DNA of 64,000 nt from Microcoleus sp. FACHB-831 (GTDB lineage Bacteria; Cyanobacteriota; Cyanobacteriia; Cyanobacteriales; FACHB-T130): positions 1-64,000 of the forward strand of contig NZ_JACJON010000036.1 of assembly GCF_014695585.1 (NCBI RefSeq). Reading direction: 5' to 3'. Positions 36,569 through 44,524 of this stretch are shown here, in pieces. A model generated the notes under the pieces. That model did no database searches, had not been told where the DNA came from, and saw nothing but the letters and a program-made list of their open reading frames with translations. The position numbers and the translations under genes were made by a program. Numbering within the stretch: position 1 is the first letter of the stretch; each line of letters begins with the position of its first letter.

Positions 36569-37753
36569 TTAATGCTGAGAAAGACGTTGCACAGATTCTC
36601 CTCCCAATAGGTAATTGGCTTCTGTTAGTAAGGCTGGAATCTTTTCGGCGTGGGGGCTGGGGGCGAGACATTGCCGGAGGTCTAGTTCGGCTACGCGGTC
36701 TGCTTTTGCTCCGGGAAACCAATGTCCGGCGTTACCAAGCAGGTTGTAGCGCATTTTGGCGTAGTCGATCATGTCGTATGCGATCGCCAGATTTCTCAGC
36801 CACAGAATGACGGGTATATTCAAACCACCGGGCGTTTTTTCTGGAGTTGGCAAACCGATGCGCCAAGTGCGTACCCACTCCTCACCTAAACGCGCGATCG
36901 CTTCCTTCTCCAATCTTTCCAAAATTGGCGGTAAAATCTCCTCAGCCTTATCCAACAATTCCAAAGTCTTTAAATGTTCGTCCAAATCCGTCGGTCGCGA
37001 CGCCCCCACACTTAAAGTATGCACCTGCGGATGGCTCAAACAAAACAAGTTATTAAACACCATCGGGCTGAGGGGTTTGCAAAGGTCAACCAATCTTACA
37101 GGTGGCTTGTATAACATCCCACCTTTGTCAGATGGGCTGATAATAAATACCCCCATATCCTGACGTAAAGCCGCATCAATCGCGGGCCAGTTCAGCTGAT
37201 TGATATAGTACCAATGCAGGTTTACATAGTCGAAGTGTCCCGTTTCAATTGCCCGCACAATAACATCAGTCGGCGCGTGAGTTGAAAAGCCAATAAACCT
37301 TACTTTTCCCTCTTCTTGCAGTTTTCGCGCCACATCCAAACAGCCGCCAGGACGGATGCTGTCGTGCAGCACCTCGTCTGTATTGATACCGTGCAGCCCC
37401 AATAGGTCAACATAGTCAAGCTGTAAGTTAGCCAACGATTTCTCAAAAGTGCGGCGAAACTCGTTCGAGTCAGCGCTGGGGGAAACTTTGGTTTGCACAA
37501 TCAATTTTTCTCTGGGAAAAGTTGGCAAAATCTTTCCCAACTGCATCTCGGAAGTACCGTAGCCCCGTGCTGTTTCGATGTGATTTATCCCGACTTCTAC
37601 AGCCCGTCCAATCGTCGCTTCCAGGTTCTGTTGATTATCATCAGGAATTTTCCATTCTTGGGCATCATCCCATTTGTATTGATACCGCATTCCCCCACAC
37701 GAGAACACTGGCATCTGTAATTCTGTGCGTCCGAATCGCCGATACTGCATCAT
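36569..37753 (-). CDS. aldo/keto reductase family oxidoreductase
   Basis: 394 residues. An AKR barrel (1-280) with the family start YRRFGRTELQMPVFSCGGMR. Active-site candidates are Y65 (RGYG), K89 (QTKV) and H121 (GLHG). The tetrad Asp is Glu (E60 in HIETARGYG), as remembered in a cyanobacterial subgroup. A C-terminal helical extension (about 285-394) continues after the barrel but has no Cys-rich 4Fe-4S motif. It reduces carbonyls with NADPH; substrate unknown. It lies upstream of the transferase array on the same strand, and its C-terminus is duplicated as a remnant at 32.2-32.4 kb. Confidence 0.85.
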   Translation of the reverse strand: MMQYRRFGRTELQMPVFSCGGMRYQYKWDDAQEWKIPDDNQQNLEATIGRAVEVGINHIETARGYGTSEMQLGKILPTFPREKLIVQTKVSPSADSNEFRRTFEKSLANLQLDYVDLLGLHGINTDEVLHDSIRPGGCLDVARKLQEEGKVRFIGFSTHAPTDVIVRAIETGHFDYVNLHWYYINQLNWPAIDAALRQDMGVFIISPSDKGGMLYKPPVRLVDLCKPLSPMVFNNLFCLSHPQVHTLSVGASRPTDLDEHLKTLELLDKAEEILPPILERLEKEAIARLGEEWVRTWRIGLPTPEKTPGGLNIPVILWLRNLAIAYDMIDYAKMRYNLLGNAGHWFPGAKADRVAELDLRQCLAPSPHAEKIPALLTEANYLLGGESVQRLSQH

Positions 37754-37756
37754 TGA

Positions 37757-37813
37757 GATTTTAGATTTTAGATTTTAATACCAATCTAAAATCTAAAATC
37801 TAAAATCTAAAAT
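37757..37813. repeat. TCTAAAA heptamer tract forming an inverted repeat
   Basis: Between rpiA and the aldo/keto reductase: about three copies of TTTTAGA on the left (from 37757) and four of TCTAAAA on the right (to 37812), separated by ATACCAAT. Both tandem and palindromic, it could form a long AT hairpin downstream of rpiA or act as promoter DNA for the reductase. Confidence 0.8.
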
Positions 37814-37815
37814 TG

Positions 37816-38526
37816 CTACATTTCTCTGATTACGGGCTTGCCATCTTTGACTTCACCAATGAGTACCACGTCGGTCACACCTACGAATAAACCATTTTCC
37901 AAGACACCGGGAATGTTATTCAGGGTCTTTTCTAAGCCTGCTGGATCGTCTATGGTGTCAAATTTTACATCGACAACCATGTTACCTTGGTCGGTAATTA
38001 CGGGGCCTGCTTTTTTGATGCCCATGCGTAGTTCTGGTTTTCCACCTAGCTTTTCGATGGCACGCATAACGGGAGTTATAGCCATCGGTATCACTTCGAC
38101 TGGGAGCAAGAAGGTGGAACCGAGTTTTTCTACTAGCTTACCGCTGTCTACTACGACGATAAACTGTTCGGCTAAGGTATCCACTATTTTTTCGCGGGTA
38201 TGGGCAGCACCGCCACCTTTGATTAAATTCTTGTGTGGATCGACTTCATCTGCGCCATCGATAGCAATGTCGATACGATCGATTGCATCCAAGGTGGTTA
38301 AGGGGATGCCGTATTGTTTGGCTAGCACTTCTGCTTGAAATGAAGTGGGTACTCCTTTGATATCTTTGAGTTCGCCTGACTTGATGCGATCGCCCAAAGA
38401 TTGAATCGCATATGCTGTTGTTGACCCCGTGCCTAACCCTACAATCGTACCCGATTGCACGCGGGAGGCTGCTGCCTTACCAACTTCCTGTTTCATTAGC
38501 TTAACGGGGTCAATTTCTGCTGTCAT
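37816..38526 (-). CDS. rpiA: ribose-5-phosphate isomerase A
   Basis: 236 residues from ATG 38526; AGGAG 8 nt upstream on the minus strand decides this over TTG 38532. RpiA signatures: [17 protein letters not shown] (phosphate loop), DGADEVDP with the catalytic Asp/Asp/Glu region, [14 protein letters not shown], and the later KLVEKLG and [10 protein letters not shown]-like wording. It interconverts ribose-5-phosphate and ribulose-5-phosphate in the Calvin cycle and pentose phosphate pathway. Full length, no anomalies. Followed by the heptamer inverted repeat. Confidence 0.95.
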   Translation of the reverse strand: MTAEIDPVKLMKQEVGKAAASRVQSGTIVGLGTGSTTAYAIQSLGDRIKSGELKDIKGVPTSFQAEVLAKQYGIPLTTLDAIDRIDIAIDGADEVDPHKNLIKGGGAAHTREKIVDTLAEQFIVVVDSGKLVEKLGSTFLLPVEVIPMAITPVMRAIEKLGGKPELRMGIKKAGPVITDQGNMVVDVKFDTIDDPAGLEKTLNNIPGVLENGLFVGVTDVVLIGEVKDGKPVIREM

Positions 38527-38534
38527 CACCAAAT

Positions 38535-38541
38535 CTCCTCT
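38535..38541 (-). promoter_or_regulatory. ribosome binding site fixing the rpiA start
   Basis: On the minus strand AAGAGGAG lies 8 nt before ATG 38526, so the upstream TTG 38532 is too close to it to be used. Confidence 0.7.
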
Positions 38542-38793
38542 TACTCAGTATTTATGTTCTGGTCACACAATACCAGTGACCGCGATCGCTGTTTCTAGCA
38601 ATTTACTATGATTTGCTTGAATTTAACCAAATATTTTGTTTTTACCACACAAACTTGTAGACTATACCCAAGCTTATTTCTTGCTGAAATTAGCAAAAAT
38701 CATGCTTAGCTTAAAATATAGTTAATTTAAAAAATATTTATTTTCTATTACGATATATCTTAATTCAGAAGAGAAATATCTGAACGGTGTAAA

Positions 38794-39855
38794 ATGATAA
38801 GTTTACCAATAGATTCGCTGAATTTCATTATTCAACCATCCAATATCGAAGCCACAAATTGCTTATTGAAACTAGGATTTCAGCCCATCCCTGCTATTCC
38901 TCAACTTCTGTATCAGTATGTAACTAAGCGCCATTTAAAAGCTATATTCCGCCACCTAACTAAGGCGTTTTCCAGTAACGAACAAGCCGCCTGTCGTTTT
39001 TTAATGACGCGATCGCCATCCGATTGTTCAAATTTACTCCTAGAATTTCTCAAAGCTCAACCGCTGATTTCAATTACTAAATCTGTCAAATATAGCTGGT
39101 TTTTTCAAATTTTAGCAAAAGAACGTCTATTTTTCGAGTATCAGCCAATATTTGATTTATTAAATGGAGAACTAATCGGTCACGAATGTCTGGCTCGCGC
39201 CCTCGACAACCAAGAAAGATACTATACAGGCCAACAATTAATTGATGCAGCTCTAGCAACCCAGCTAACTAATGAGTTTGATGAGTTAGCTCGTTCGACT
39301 TGTTTGGAATCAATAGCGGCTCATAACAACGATCTCAAGTTTTTTATTAATATTGTGCCAAATGCTCTGATTCGTGACCCCCAGGTAATAGAGCGTAATT
39401 TAAAGCGAGTTTTGGATCTAGGACTGCGGCCTCAACAAATTATATTTGAATTAACTGAAATAGAAGCTCTAGGCCAGACCTATAGTTTGCACCAAATTAT
39501 CAACCGTATTAAAGAGTGGGGGTTTCTTATTGCCGTCGATGATTTGTGCAGTTGTACTTCGATGGATAACTATTTCCTAGAGTTTCGTCCGGATATAGTC
39601 AAAATAGATCGGCGGCTGGTGCATGGTTGCAGCCGACATACCCTAAAGCAGATTTTACTCAAAAGTACCCTTGATGCTGCTCACCAAGCTGGAATTCTTG
39701 TTGTTGCTGAGGGACTTGAGGCTCTCGAAGATATTAACTTTTGCCGCGATTTAGGTGTTGACATGGGCCAGGGGTTTGGTCTGGGAAGACCTGCACGCAA
39801 TTTGTGGCAAAAATCGCTGGATTTATTGAGTTGTCCGGTTTCGTTGGCATCATAG
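38794..39855 (+). CDS. EAL-domain (cyclic-di-GMP phosphodiesterase-type) protein
   Basis: 353 residues: an unrecognised ~105-residue N-terminal part, then an EAL domain. The signature is ECL (131-133) in place of EAL. Other catalytic positions look intact: N186 (FFINIVP), E219 and E222 (FELTE), D249-D250 (AVDDLC), K270 (VKID), E306 (VAEGLE). Activity against c-di-GMP is therefore possible, but the altered motif leaves a sensor role open. The gene stands alone between rpiA and a small protein gene. Start is ATG 38794. Confidence 0.85.
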   Translation: MISLPIDSLNFIIQPSNIEATNCLLKLGFQPIPAIPQLLYQYVTKRHLKAIFRHLTKAFSSNEQAACRFLMTRSPSDCSNLLLEFLKAQPLISITKSVKYSWFFQILAKERLFFEYQPIFDLLNGELIGHECLARALDNQERYYTGQQLIDAALATQLTNEFDELARSTCLESIAAHNNDLKFFINIVPNALIRDPQVIERNLKRVLDLGLRPQQIIFELTEIEALGQTYSLHQIINRIKEWGFLIAVDDLCSCTSMDNYFLEFRPDIVKIDRRLVHGCSRHTLKQILLKSTLDAAHQAGILVVAEGLEALEDINFCRDLGVDMGQGFGLGRPARNLWQKSLDLLSCPVSLAS

Positions 39856-39884
39856 TTAGTCATGGGTTAGTTACAAAAAACACC

Positions 39885-39919
39885 TGACAACGGACAATGG
39901 ACAACGGACAACAGACAAG
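39885..39919. repeat. GGACAAC heptamer tandem repeat (five units)
   Basis: Five successive 7-nt units (TGACAAC, GGACAAT, GGACAAC, GGACAAC, AGACAAG) lie 14 bp before the start of the 130-residue gene. They resemble STRR repeats and may shape its ribosome-binding region. Confidence 0.8.
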
Positions 39920-39933
39920 TCAGAAGATTTTAT

Positions 39934-40326
39934 ATGCAGCTTGAATTTATCCCAGTTGAAGAGTTTTATTTTGCCCTGACTTTAGCTGTACGCACTCTGG
40001 AGGATGTGGAGGAGCCGGGTTTAACACAGCAAGTGCGATCGCGTCTAGAGCAAGAATGCGGCCAACCCTCAACCGTAGCCGCAGCAAGCCAGAATACCTT
40101 TAACTATGTGTTTCGCGTTCTTGGGCTAGACAATAGCCCATCTAACCAGTTGATAGTTTCAGTTGCCGATTGGCAAGGCAAATTGCGCTTGAGTAGCGAT
40201 TACGGTTGGACGCTAGATGGCGATCGCAAGCCGATACGCACCGAACGATTTGACCAACGAGCAGAATTTACCCAGCAACTGCGATCGCACCTACAAGACT
40301 GGTTGCAAGTACCCTTAAAAAAATAA
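39934..40326 (+). CDS. unrecognised 130-residue protein
   Basis: Soluble protein, family not recognised. Beginning MQLEFIPVEEFYFALTLAVRTLEDV, it has an N-terminal alpha/beta part with a helix (QQVRSRLEQE), then a beta segment QLIVSVADWQGKLRLSSDYGWTLDG, and a basic C-terminal helix. No signal peptide or TM. A heptamer repeat tract lies right before the start and a strong hairpin just after the end. Codon use and a HIP1 copy match the neighbours, so it is likely a genuine cyanobacterial gene. Confidence 0.6.
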   Translation: MQLEFIPVEEFYFALTLAVRTLEDVEEPGLTQQVRSRLEQECGQPSTVAAASQNTFNYVFRVLGLDNSPSNQLIVSVADWQGKLRLSSDYGWTLDGDRKPIRTERFDQRAEFTQQLRSHLQDWLQVPLKK

Positions 40327-40327
40327 A

Positions 40328-40359
40328 CCCGAGCTGACCGCAAGGCGGTTAGCGTCGGG
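40328..40359. terminator. 14-bp hairpin between convergent genes
   Basis: CCCGAGCTGACCGC (40328-40341) pairs with 40345-40359 around AAG, with one G-T wobble and a bulged G. It sits 2 bp after the 130-residue gene and before the convergent RRM gene end at 40451. A stable RNA structure; no long T-tract. Confidence 0.6.
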
Positions 40360-40450
40360 AAAATATCAATTAGTTTCCTGCAAGCAATTAAGACCGGGGC
40401 TGGCGATCCGGCTTGCTGCAAACACCAGCGCAGATTCTAAGCAGCCCAGA

Positions 40451-40945
40451 CTAGGAATTGCTGGCTTGAGCAGCCAAAAGTTCCTTTAGCTTGGACAATT
40501 CGCTCGCCCAGCGAGGGTCGGGTTGAATGCCTTCTTGATCTGCTGGTGTAGAACTGCTGGGACCGCGGCGGGGCTTCTTATTACCACGACGCCCACCACC
40601 AGTGCTGGGCTTCTCGGTACTACCGCCTGTGCTGCTGGGAGTACCAGCAGTAACAGGCGCTGCTGGACGAGGAGTCTCCTCTTCAGCACCCTTAGCGCGT
40701 GGTAGTGCCTTTTCTATTTTTAGAGCGCTGTCTTTGAACACAAAGCCGTTGAACTTTTCAATGAGTTCATCGGCTTGTTCATCAGTTTTCACCGTCACAA
40801 AGGCAAAACCACGACATTGGCCAGTTTTGCGGTCTTTAATCACCTTAGTAGAAATAGAATCACCTGCGTCGCCAAAAACGGCTTGCAACTCAGCGCGGTC
40901 TACTTCTTCTTTAGGCAGATTTCCTACATACAGACGAACGGACAT
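40451..40945 (-). CDS. RRM-type RNA-binding protein (Rbp)
   Basis: 164 residues. A single RNA recognition motif (1-82) has RNP2 LYVGNLP (residues 5-11) and RNP1 RGFAFVTV, with the aromatic residues for RNA stacking. The second half is low-complexity Pro/Thr/Ser/Gly with a basic patch (GGRRGNKKPRRGPSSS) and a terminal helix SELSKLKELLAAQ. Cyanobacterial Rbp proteins of this kind bind mRNA and several respond to cold. Start ATG 40945 has a clear GGAGG 8 nt upstream. A 660-bp spacer upstream leaves room for a long regulated leader. Confidence 0.9.
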   Translation of the reverse strand: MSVRLYVGNLPKEEVDRAELQAVFGDAGDSISTKVIKDRKTGQCRGFAFVTVKTDEQADELIEKFNGFVFKDSALKIEKALPRAKGAEEETPRPAAPVTAGTPSSTGGSTEKPSTGGGRRGNKKPRRGPSSSTPADQEGIQPDPRWASELSKLKELLAAQASNS

Positions 40946-41605
40946 AAAATATTCCTCCAGACTCGATCTTTAAACTAATTTGCTTGCAGGCGTCAACATG
41001 ATGTTAGCGAAGGATATACGCAGTTGACGAATGATTTTTCCGCCCAGTCCCTTTTGGACTCAGCAATGCTTTTGGCGAACAACATAACTCGTAACAGGCA
41101 ACCATAGCTTAGCGTATATCCGGCGTCTAACGCTTCGCACCTGACTGTCAGACGCATGGTTTGAACAGCAGAAATCACAGCCAAAGCGTTTTTTGTGTTT
41201 TTGTTTAATCAGAATGTTCACGCCATTATTAAAGGTATCACGGCATTCGATCTGGATCTACTTCAAAAAGAAGATTTCGGCCACACATATGTATTGCCGT
41301 TCACCCTCTAAAGATAGAGCTATAACCGTTACAACCCTTTACCAATGAGGGTTGCAAGCCAATTGACAGTCTTTTATATGCAGACTATCTTCAGCATATT
41401 GCGAACGACGAGCGATCGCGCTTTAATAAAAAACTCTTCTTAGTTCAAAACTCGACCATCCCATTTTAGGACTGATTTACCACTAAAGCAGAGGCTAACA
41501 TTGGTCAAGGCATGACTCAATTGAGCGATCGCTCCTTTCCCATCTTTACACACTACAACTGTACCCCATCAACTACTCATAACGTTTATGGCGAGGCAGC
41601 GTGGT
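40946..41605. other. 660-bp spacer between the TPR-kinase gene and the RRM gene
   Basis: Contains the strong RBS of the RRM gene and its likely long 5' leader, and two HIP1 copies near 41412 and 41524. No reliable ORF (one 63-codon frame at 40993-41184 has no features) and no tRNA. A leader RNA structure is possible but was not computed. Confidence 0.5.
40952..40958 (-). promoter_or_regulatory. strong ribosome binding site of the RRM gene
   Basis: Minus-strand GGAGGAA, with GGAGG ending 8 nt before ATG 40945. One of the best Shine-Dalgarno matches in the window. Confidence 0.75.
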
Positions 41606-43726
41606 TTAATTAATCTTGAGATTGATATTTGGTTGTTGTGGCTGCTGCTGCAACTGAGCCGCCTCCACCCTTTTTTTAGCTTCTATTGCTTGTTGATAGT
41701 CCCGTTTATATTGTAGGGCTTTATCATAAGAGGCAATAGCATCTTTTTCTCGTTTCAAGTTTAACAACCCATTCCCCCGGCTGTACCAAGATTCGTAGTT
41801 ATCCGGCTTAATTTTCACCGCTCTGTCATAGGAATTAACAGCTTCTTGATATCGTTTCAAGTTATAAAGCGCATTCCCTCTGTTATACCAAACTAAGTAA
41901 TCTTTTGTTTTCAATTGCAGCGCTTTATCATAAGATTCAACGGCATCTTCGTAGCGTTGCGATTGATGGAGTACCCAGCCGCGAACGTGCCAAGCTTCGT
42001 ATAAATCCGGTTGATAGCTAACTGCTTTATCAAAAGATGCGATCGCGTCTTTATATTGTCGCAAATTGTTTAACGCATTGCCTCTGCTATACCACGCCTG
42101 ATAATACTCCGGCTTGTATTGAACCGCTTTATCATAAGATTCAACCGCTTCTTGATATCGTTGTAAATTGATAAAGCCATTGCCTCGGTTGTACCAAGCC
42201 TGGTAGTATTCAGGCTTAAATTGAACAACTTTGTCATAGGATTTAATAGCTTCTTGGTAGCGCTTCAAACTATGCAGCGCCCAACCTCGGTTGTACCACG
42301 ATTGGTAGTAGTCGGGCTTAAGTTCAACAGCTTTGTCATAAGAGGCGATCGCTTGTTCGTAGCGCTGCAAATTCATCAGCGCATCTCCCTGCCCATTCCA
42401 AGCTTCCGCCGACGTTATCTGTATTTTCAGAGCCTTATCAAATGAGGAAATTGCCTCCTCATATCGCTCCAAACTATCCAGAGCATACCCTCTACCAACC
42501 CATGCATCCAAGTCGTCTGGTTTGAGTTGAATCGCTTTTTCGTATGCTTCTAACGCTTCTTTATAGCGTTTTAAGCTTAACAGAGTTTTGCCCTGACCGT
42601 TCCAAGCATCAAGATATTCCGGCCTAACCCCAACCGCTTTTTTATAAGCAGTTAGTGCTTCCTCATATCGGTTCAAATCGTACAGGTTTTTAGCCTGATT
42701 GTAGAGTTGCGTCGCATTGGAAGAAGTTGTAAGATTTGCCATAAAAACTGCTACAGCAACGCCCAAGGCAATCAACATCGTCCAGCTTAAAACCTGCCGC
42801 TGAGTTACTTTATATTTTGTTGGTTTATTCTGATTGTTAGACGTAGGTAAGGATTTGGTAAATGGCACAACCGACGTGGGTTTTGTGCTAAATTTCAAGG
42901 TTTTGACAGCTTGCAAAGCTTCTTTTCCTGACTGGTAGCGCTGCCGAAAATCATAGCGCACCATTTTATCTAATACATTGGCTAATTCAGGGCTTACTTT
43001 TGCTTTGTCGTGCCAAATAATTTCACCCGTATCGCCATCAATTGGTATTTGGTTAGGTGACAAGCCTGTAAGCGCTTGAAGGCCAATCATTCCCACAGCA
43101 TAAATATCACTACTTAACCGAGGATTGCCGCTAGCTTGTTCGCTTGGTTGATATCCGGGCGTTCCAATAGCAACAGTAAAGCTAGCTTGCGCTCCATTAA
43201 TGATTTGAGTGCTAACTTGTTTAACTGCTCCAAAATCAATTAAAACTAATTTGCCGTCTTTCTGGCGGCGCAGTATATTGCGAGGTTTGACATCGCGGTG
43301 AATTACATTTTGCTGGTGGACAAATTCTAATATTTCCAGGATGTCTTGCAAAAGACCAATAACCTCACCTTCACTCAACTGACCGCCTATGATAGCTGGA
43401 GTCAATTCTTGGCTGAGATCGTGACCTTCAATGAACTCCTGTACTAGATAAAATTCTTGATTTTCTTCAAAATAAGCAAAAAGGCGCGGTATTTGGTCGT
43501 GAGTTCCTAATTGATAAAGAATTTTGGCTTCGGTATCAAACAAACGCCGCGCCGTCTGCAAAGTAAAGGGATCTGTTGCTTGGGGCTGGAGTTGCTTAAC
43601 GACGCACTGGGGATTGCCAGGGAGATATTGATCTTTAGCTAGATAAGTTTGACCAAATCCACCACCACCCAAATGGCTGGTGATTTGGTAGTGTCCTCCT
43701 AATGTTTGCCCGATAATCTGGTTCAT
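41606..43726 (-). CDS. Ser/Thr protein kinase with ten C-terminal TPRs
   Basis: 706 residues. The N-terminal kinase domain is complete: glycine loop GGGGFG (20-25), Lys44 in CVVKQL, Glu66, HRD 143-145 in VIHRDVKPRN, DFG 164-166 and a PSE motif in place of APE. One membrane helix follows (about 313-335, TMLIALGVAVAVFMAN). Then ten tandem 34-residue TPR units (about 340-690), with regular words such as QAWYNRGN and RYQEAVESYDKAV, and a Gln-rich tail. The predicted layout is a cytoplasmic kinase with an extracytoplasmic TPR sensor or scaffold. The high similarity between TPR units indicates recent internal expansion. Confidence 0.93.
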   Translation of the reverse strand: MNQIIGQTLGGHYQITSHLGGGGFGQTYLAKDQYLPGNPQCVVKQLQPQATDPFTLQTARRLFDTEAKILYQLGTHDQIPRLFAYFEENQEFYLVQEFIEGHDLSQELTPAIIGGQLSEGEVIGLLQDILEILEFVHQQNVIHRDVKPRNILRRQKDGKLVLIDFGAVKQVSTQIINGAQASFTVAIGTPGYQPSEQASGNPRLSSDIYAVGMIGLQALTGLSPNQIPIDGDTGEIIWHDKAKVSPELANVLDKMVRYDFRQRYQSGKEALQAVKTLKFSTKPTSVVPFTKSLPTSNNQNKPTKYKVTQRQVLSWTMLIALGVAVAVFMANLTTSSNATQLYNQAKNLYDLNRYEEALTAYKKAVGVRPEYLDAWNGQGKTLLSLKRYKEALEAYEKAIQLKPDDLDAWVGRGYALDSLERYEEAISSFDKALKIQITSAEAWNGQGDALMNLQRYEQAIASYDKAVELKPDYYQSWYNRGWALHSLKRYQEAIKSYDKVVQFKPEYYQAWYNRGNGFINLQRYQEAVESYDKAVQYKPEYYQAWYSRGNALNNLRQYKDAIASFDKAVSYQPDLYEAWHVRGWVLHQSQRYEDAVESYDKALQLKTKDYLVWYNRGNALYNLKRYQEAVNSYDRAVKIKPDNYESWYSRGNGLLNLKREKDAIASYDKALQYKRDYQQAIEAKKRVEAAQLQQQPQQPNINLKIN

Positions 43727-43983
43727 GCTGTGTCGTGAAGCGCGGAGCGATCGCGAAAAACAAGCTTACTCTACCAATTTACCCTGCGATCGCTTTTAAA
43801 TCCCCAGGGCGATCGCGGCTAGCCAGAAGTTGGCTTTTGGTAGCCCTGGCCTGTTGGCGGCGCATGGCCTATATTTGTTCTTATACGAAATTTGTCCTGT
43901 CTTGTGGAACTTGGCTGCGGATTTTGGTATGGTAAAACATCCTGGTGTAGCCGCACACACTGCCGTCAAGCTAAATTGAATAC

Positions 43984-44451
43984 ATGAGCGAAAAAAGCGA
44001 TGGTTTCAAAATAGTCAGCGACAACCGCCAAGCTCGTTTTCTCTATGAAATCCTGGAAACCTACGAAGCTGGGATTGAGTTGAAGGGCACGGAGGTTAAG
44101 TCAATTCGGGCGGGTAAGGTCAACCTGCGAGATGCGTATGGCTTAATTCGTAATGGGGAAGCGTGGCTGATCAACGTCCACATCTCTCCCCATGAAAGTA
44201 GCGGCGAGTATTTTAACCATGACCCCCGTCGCACTCGCAAGCTGTTGTTACACAAGCAACAAATTCGTAAGCTAATCGGCAAGGTAGAACAGGAAGGCTT
44301 GACTTTAGTGCCCCTTAAGATGTACCTGAAGCGGGGCTTGGTTAAGATAGACTTGGCTCTGGGGAAAGGTAAGAAGTTGCACGATAAGCGCGAAGATACC
44401 AAACGCCGCGACGACAAGCGGGAGATCGAACGCGCGATGAAGCGTTATTAA
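43984..44451 (+). CDS. smpB: SsrA-binding protein SmpB
   Basis: 155 residues, the standard size. The beta-barrel core carries the signature YEAGIELKGTEVKSIRAGKVNL and HDPRRTRKLLLHKQQI. A basic helical tail (KREDTKRRDDKREIERAMKRY) enters the decoding site. It delivers tmRNA to stalled ribosomes for trans-translation. No ssrA gene was found in this window. It diverges from the TPR kinase and converges on ictB. Start is ATG 43984. Confidence 0.95.
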   Translation: MSEKSDGFKIVSDNRQARFLYEILETYEAGIELKGTEVKSIRAGKVNLRDAYGLIRNGEAWLINVHISPHESSGEYFNHDPRRTRKLLLHKQQIRKLIGKVEQEGLTLVPLKMYLKRGLVKIDLALGKGKKLHDKREDTKRRDDKREIERAMKRY

Positions 44452-44503
44452 AAATTTGGAATGAGATTGGGAGTCCGGAGTCCTTGTAGAGACGCCGATT
44501 TTC

Positions 44504-44524
44504 TCCCTATTCCCTATTCCCTAT
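44504..44524. repeat. TCCCTAT heptamer repeat overlapping the ictB stop
   Basis: Three perfect TCCCTAT units (44504-44524) include the minus-strand stop codon of ictB (44514-44516), so the last codons of that gene are repeat-derived. Confidence 0.75.

Noticed and set aside
40993-41184. 63-codon minus-strand frame in the RRM leader
   Set aside because: No family features; overlaps the probable leader and lacks an RBS.
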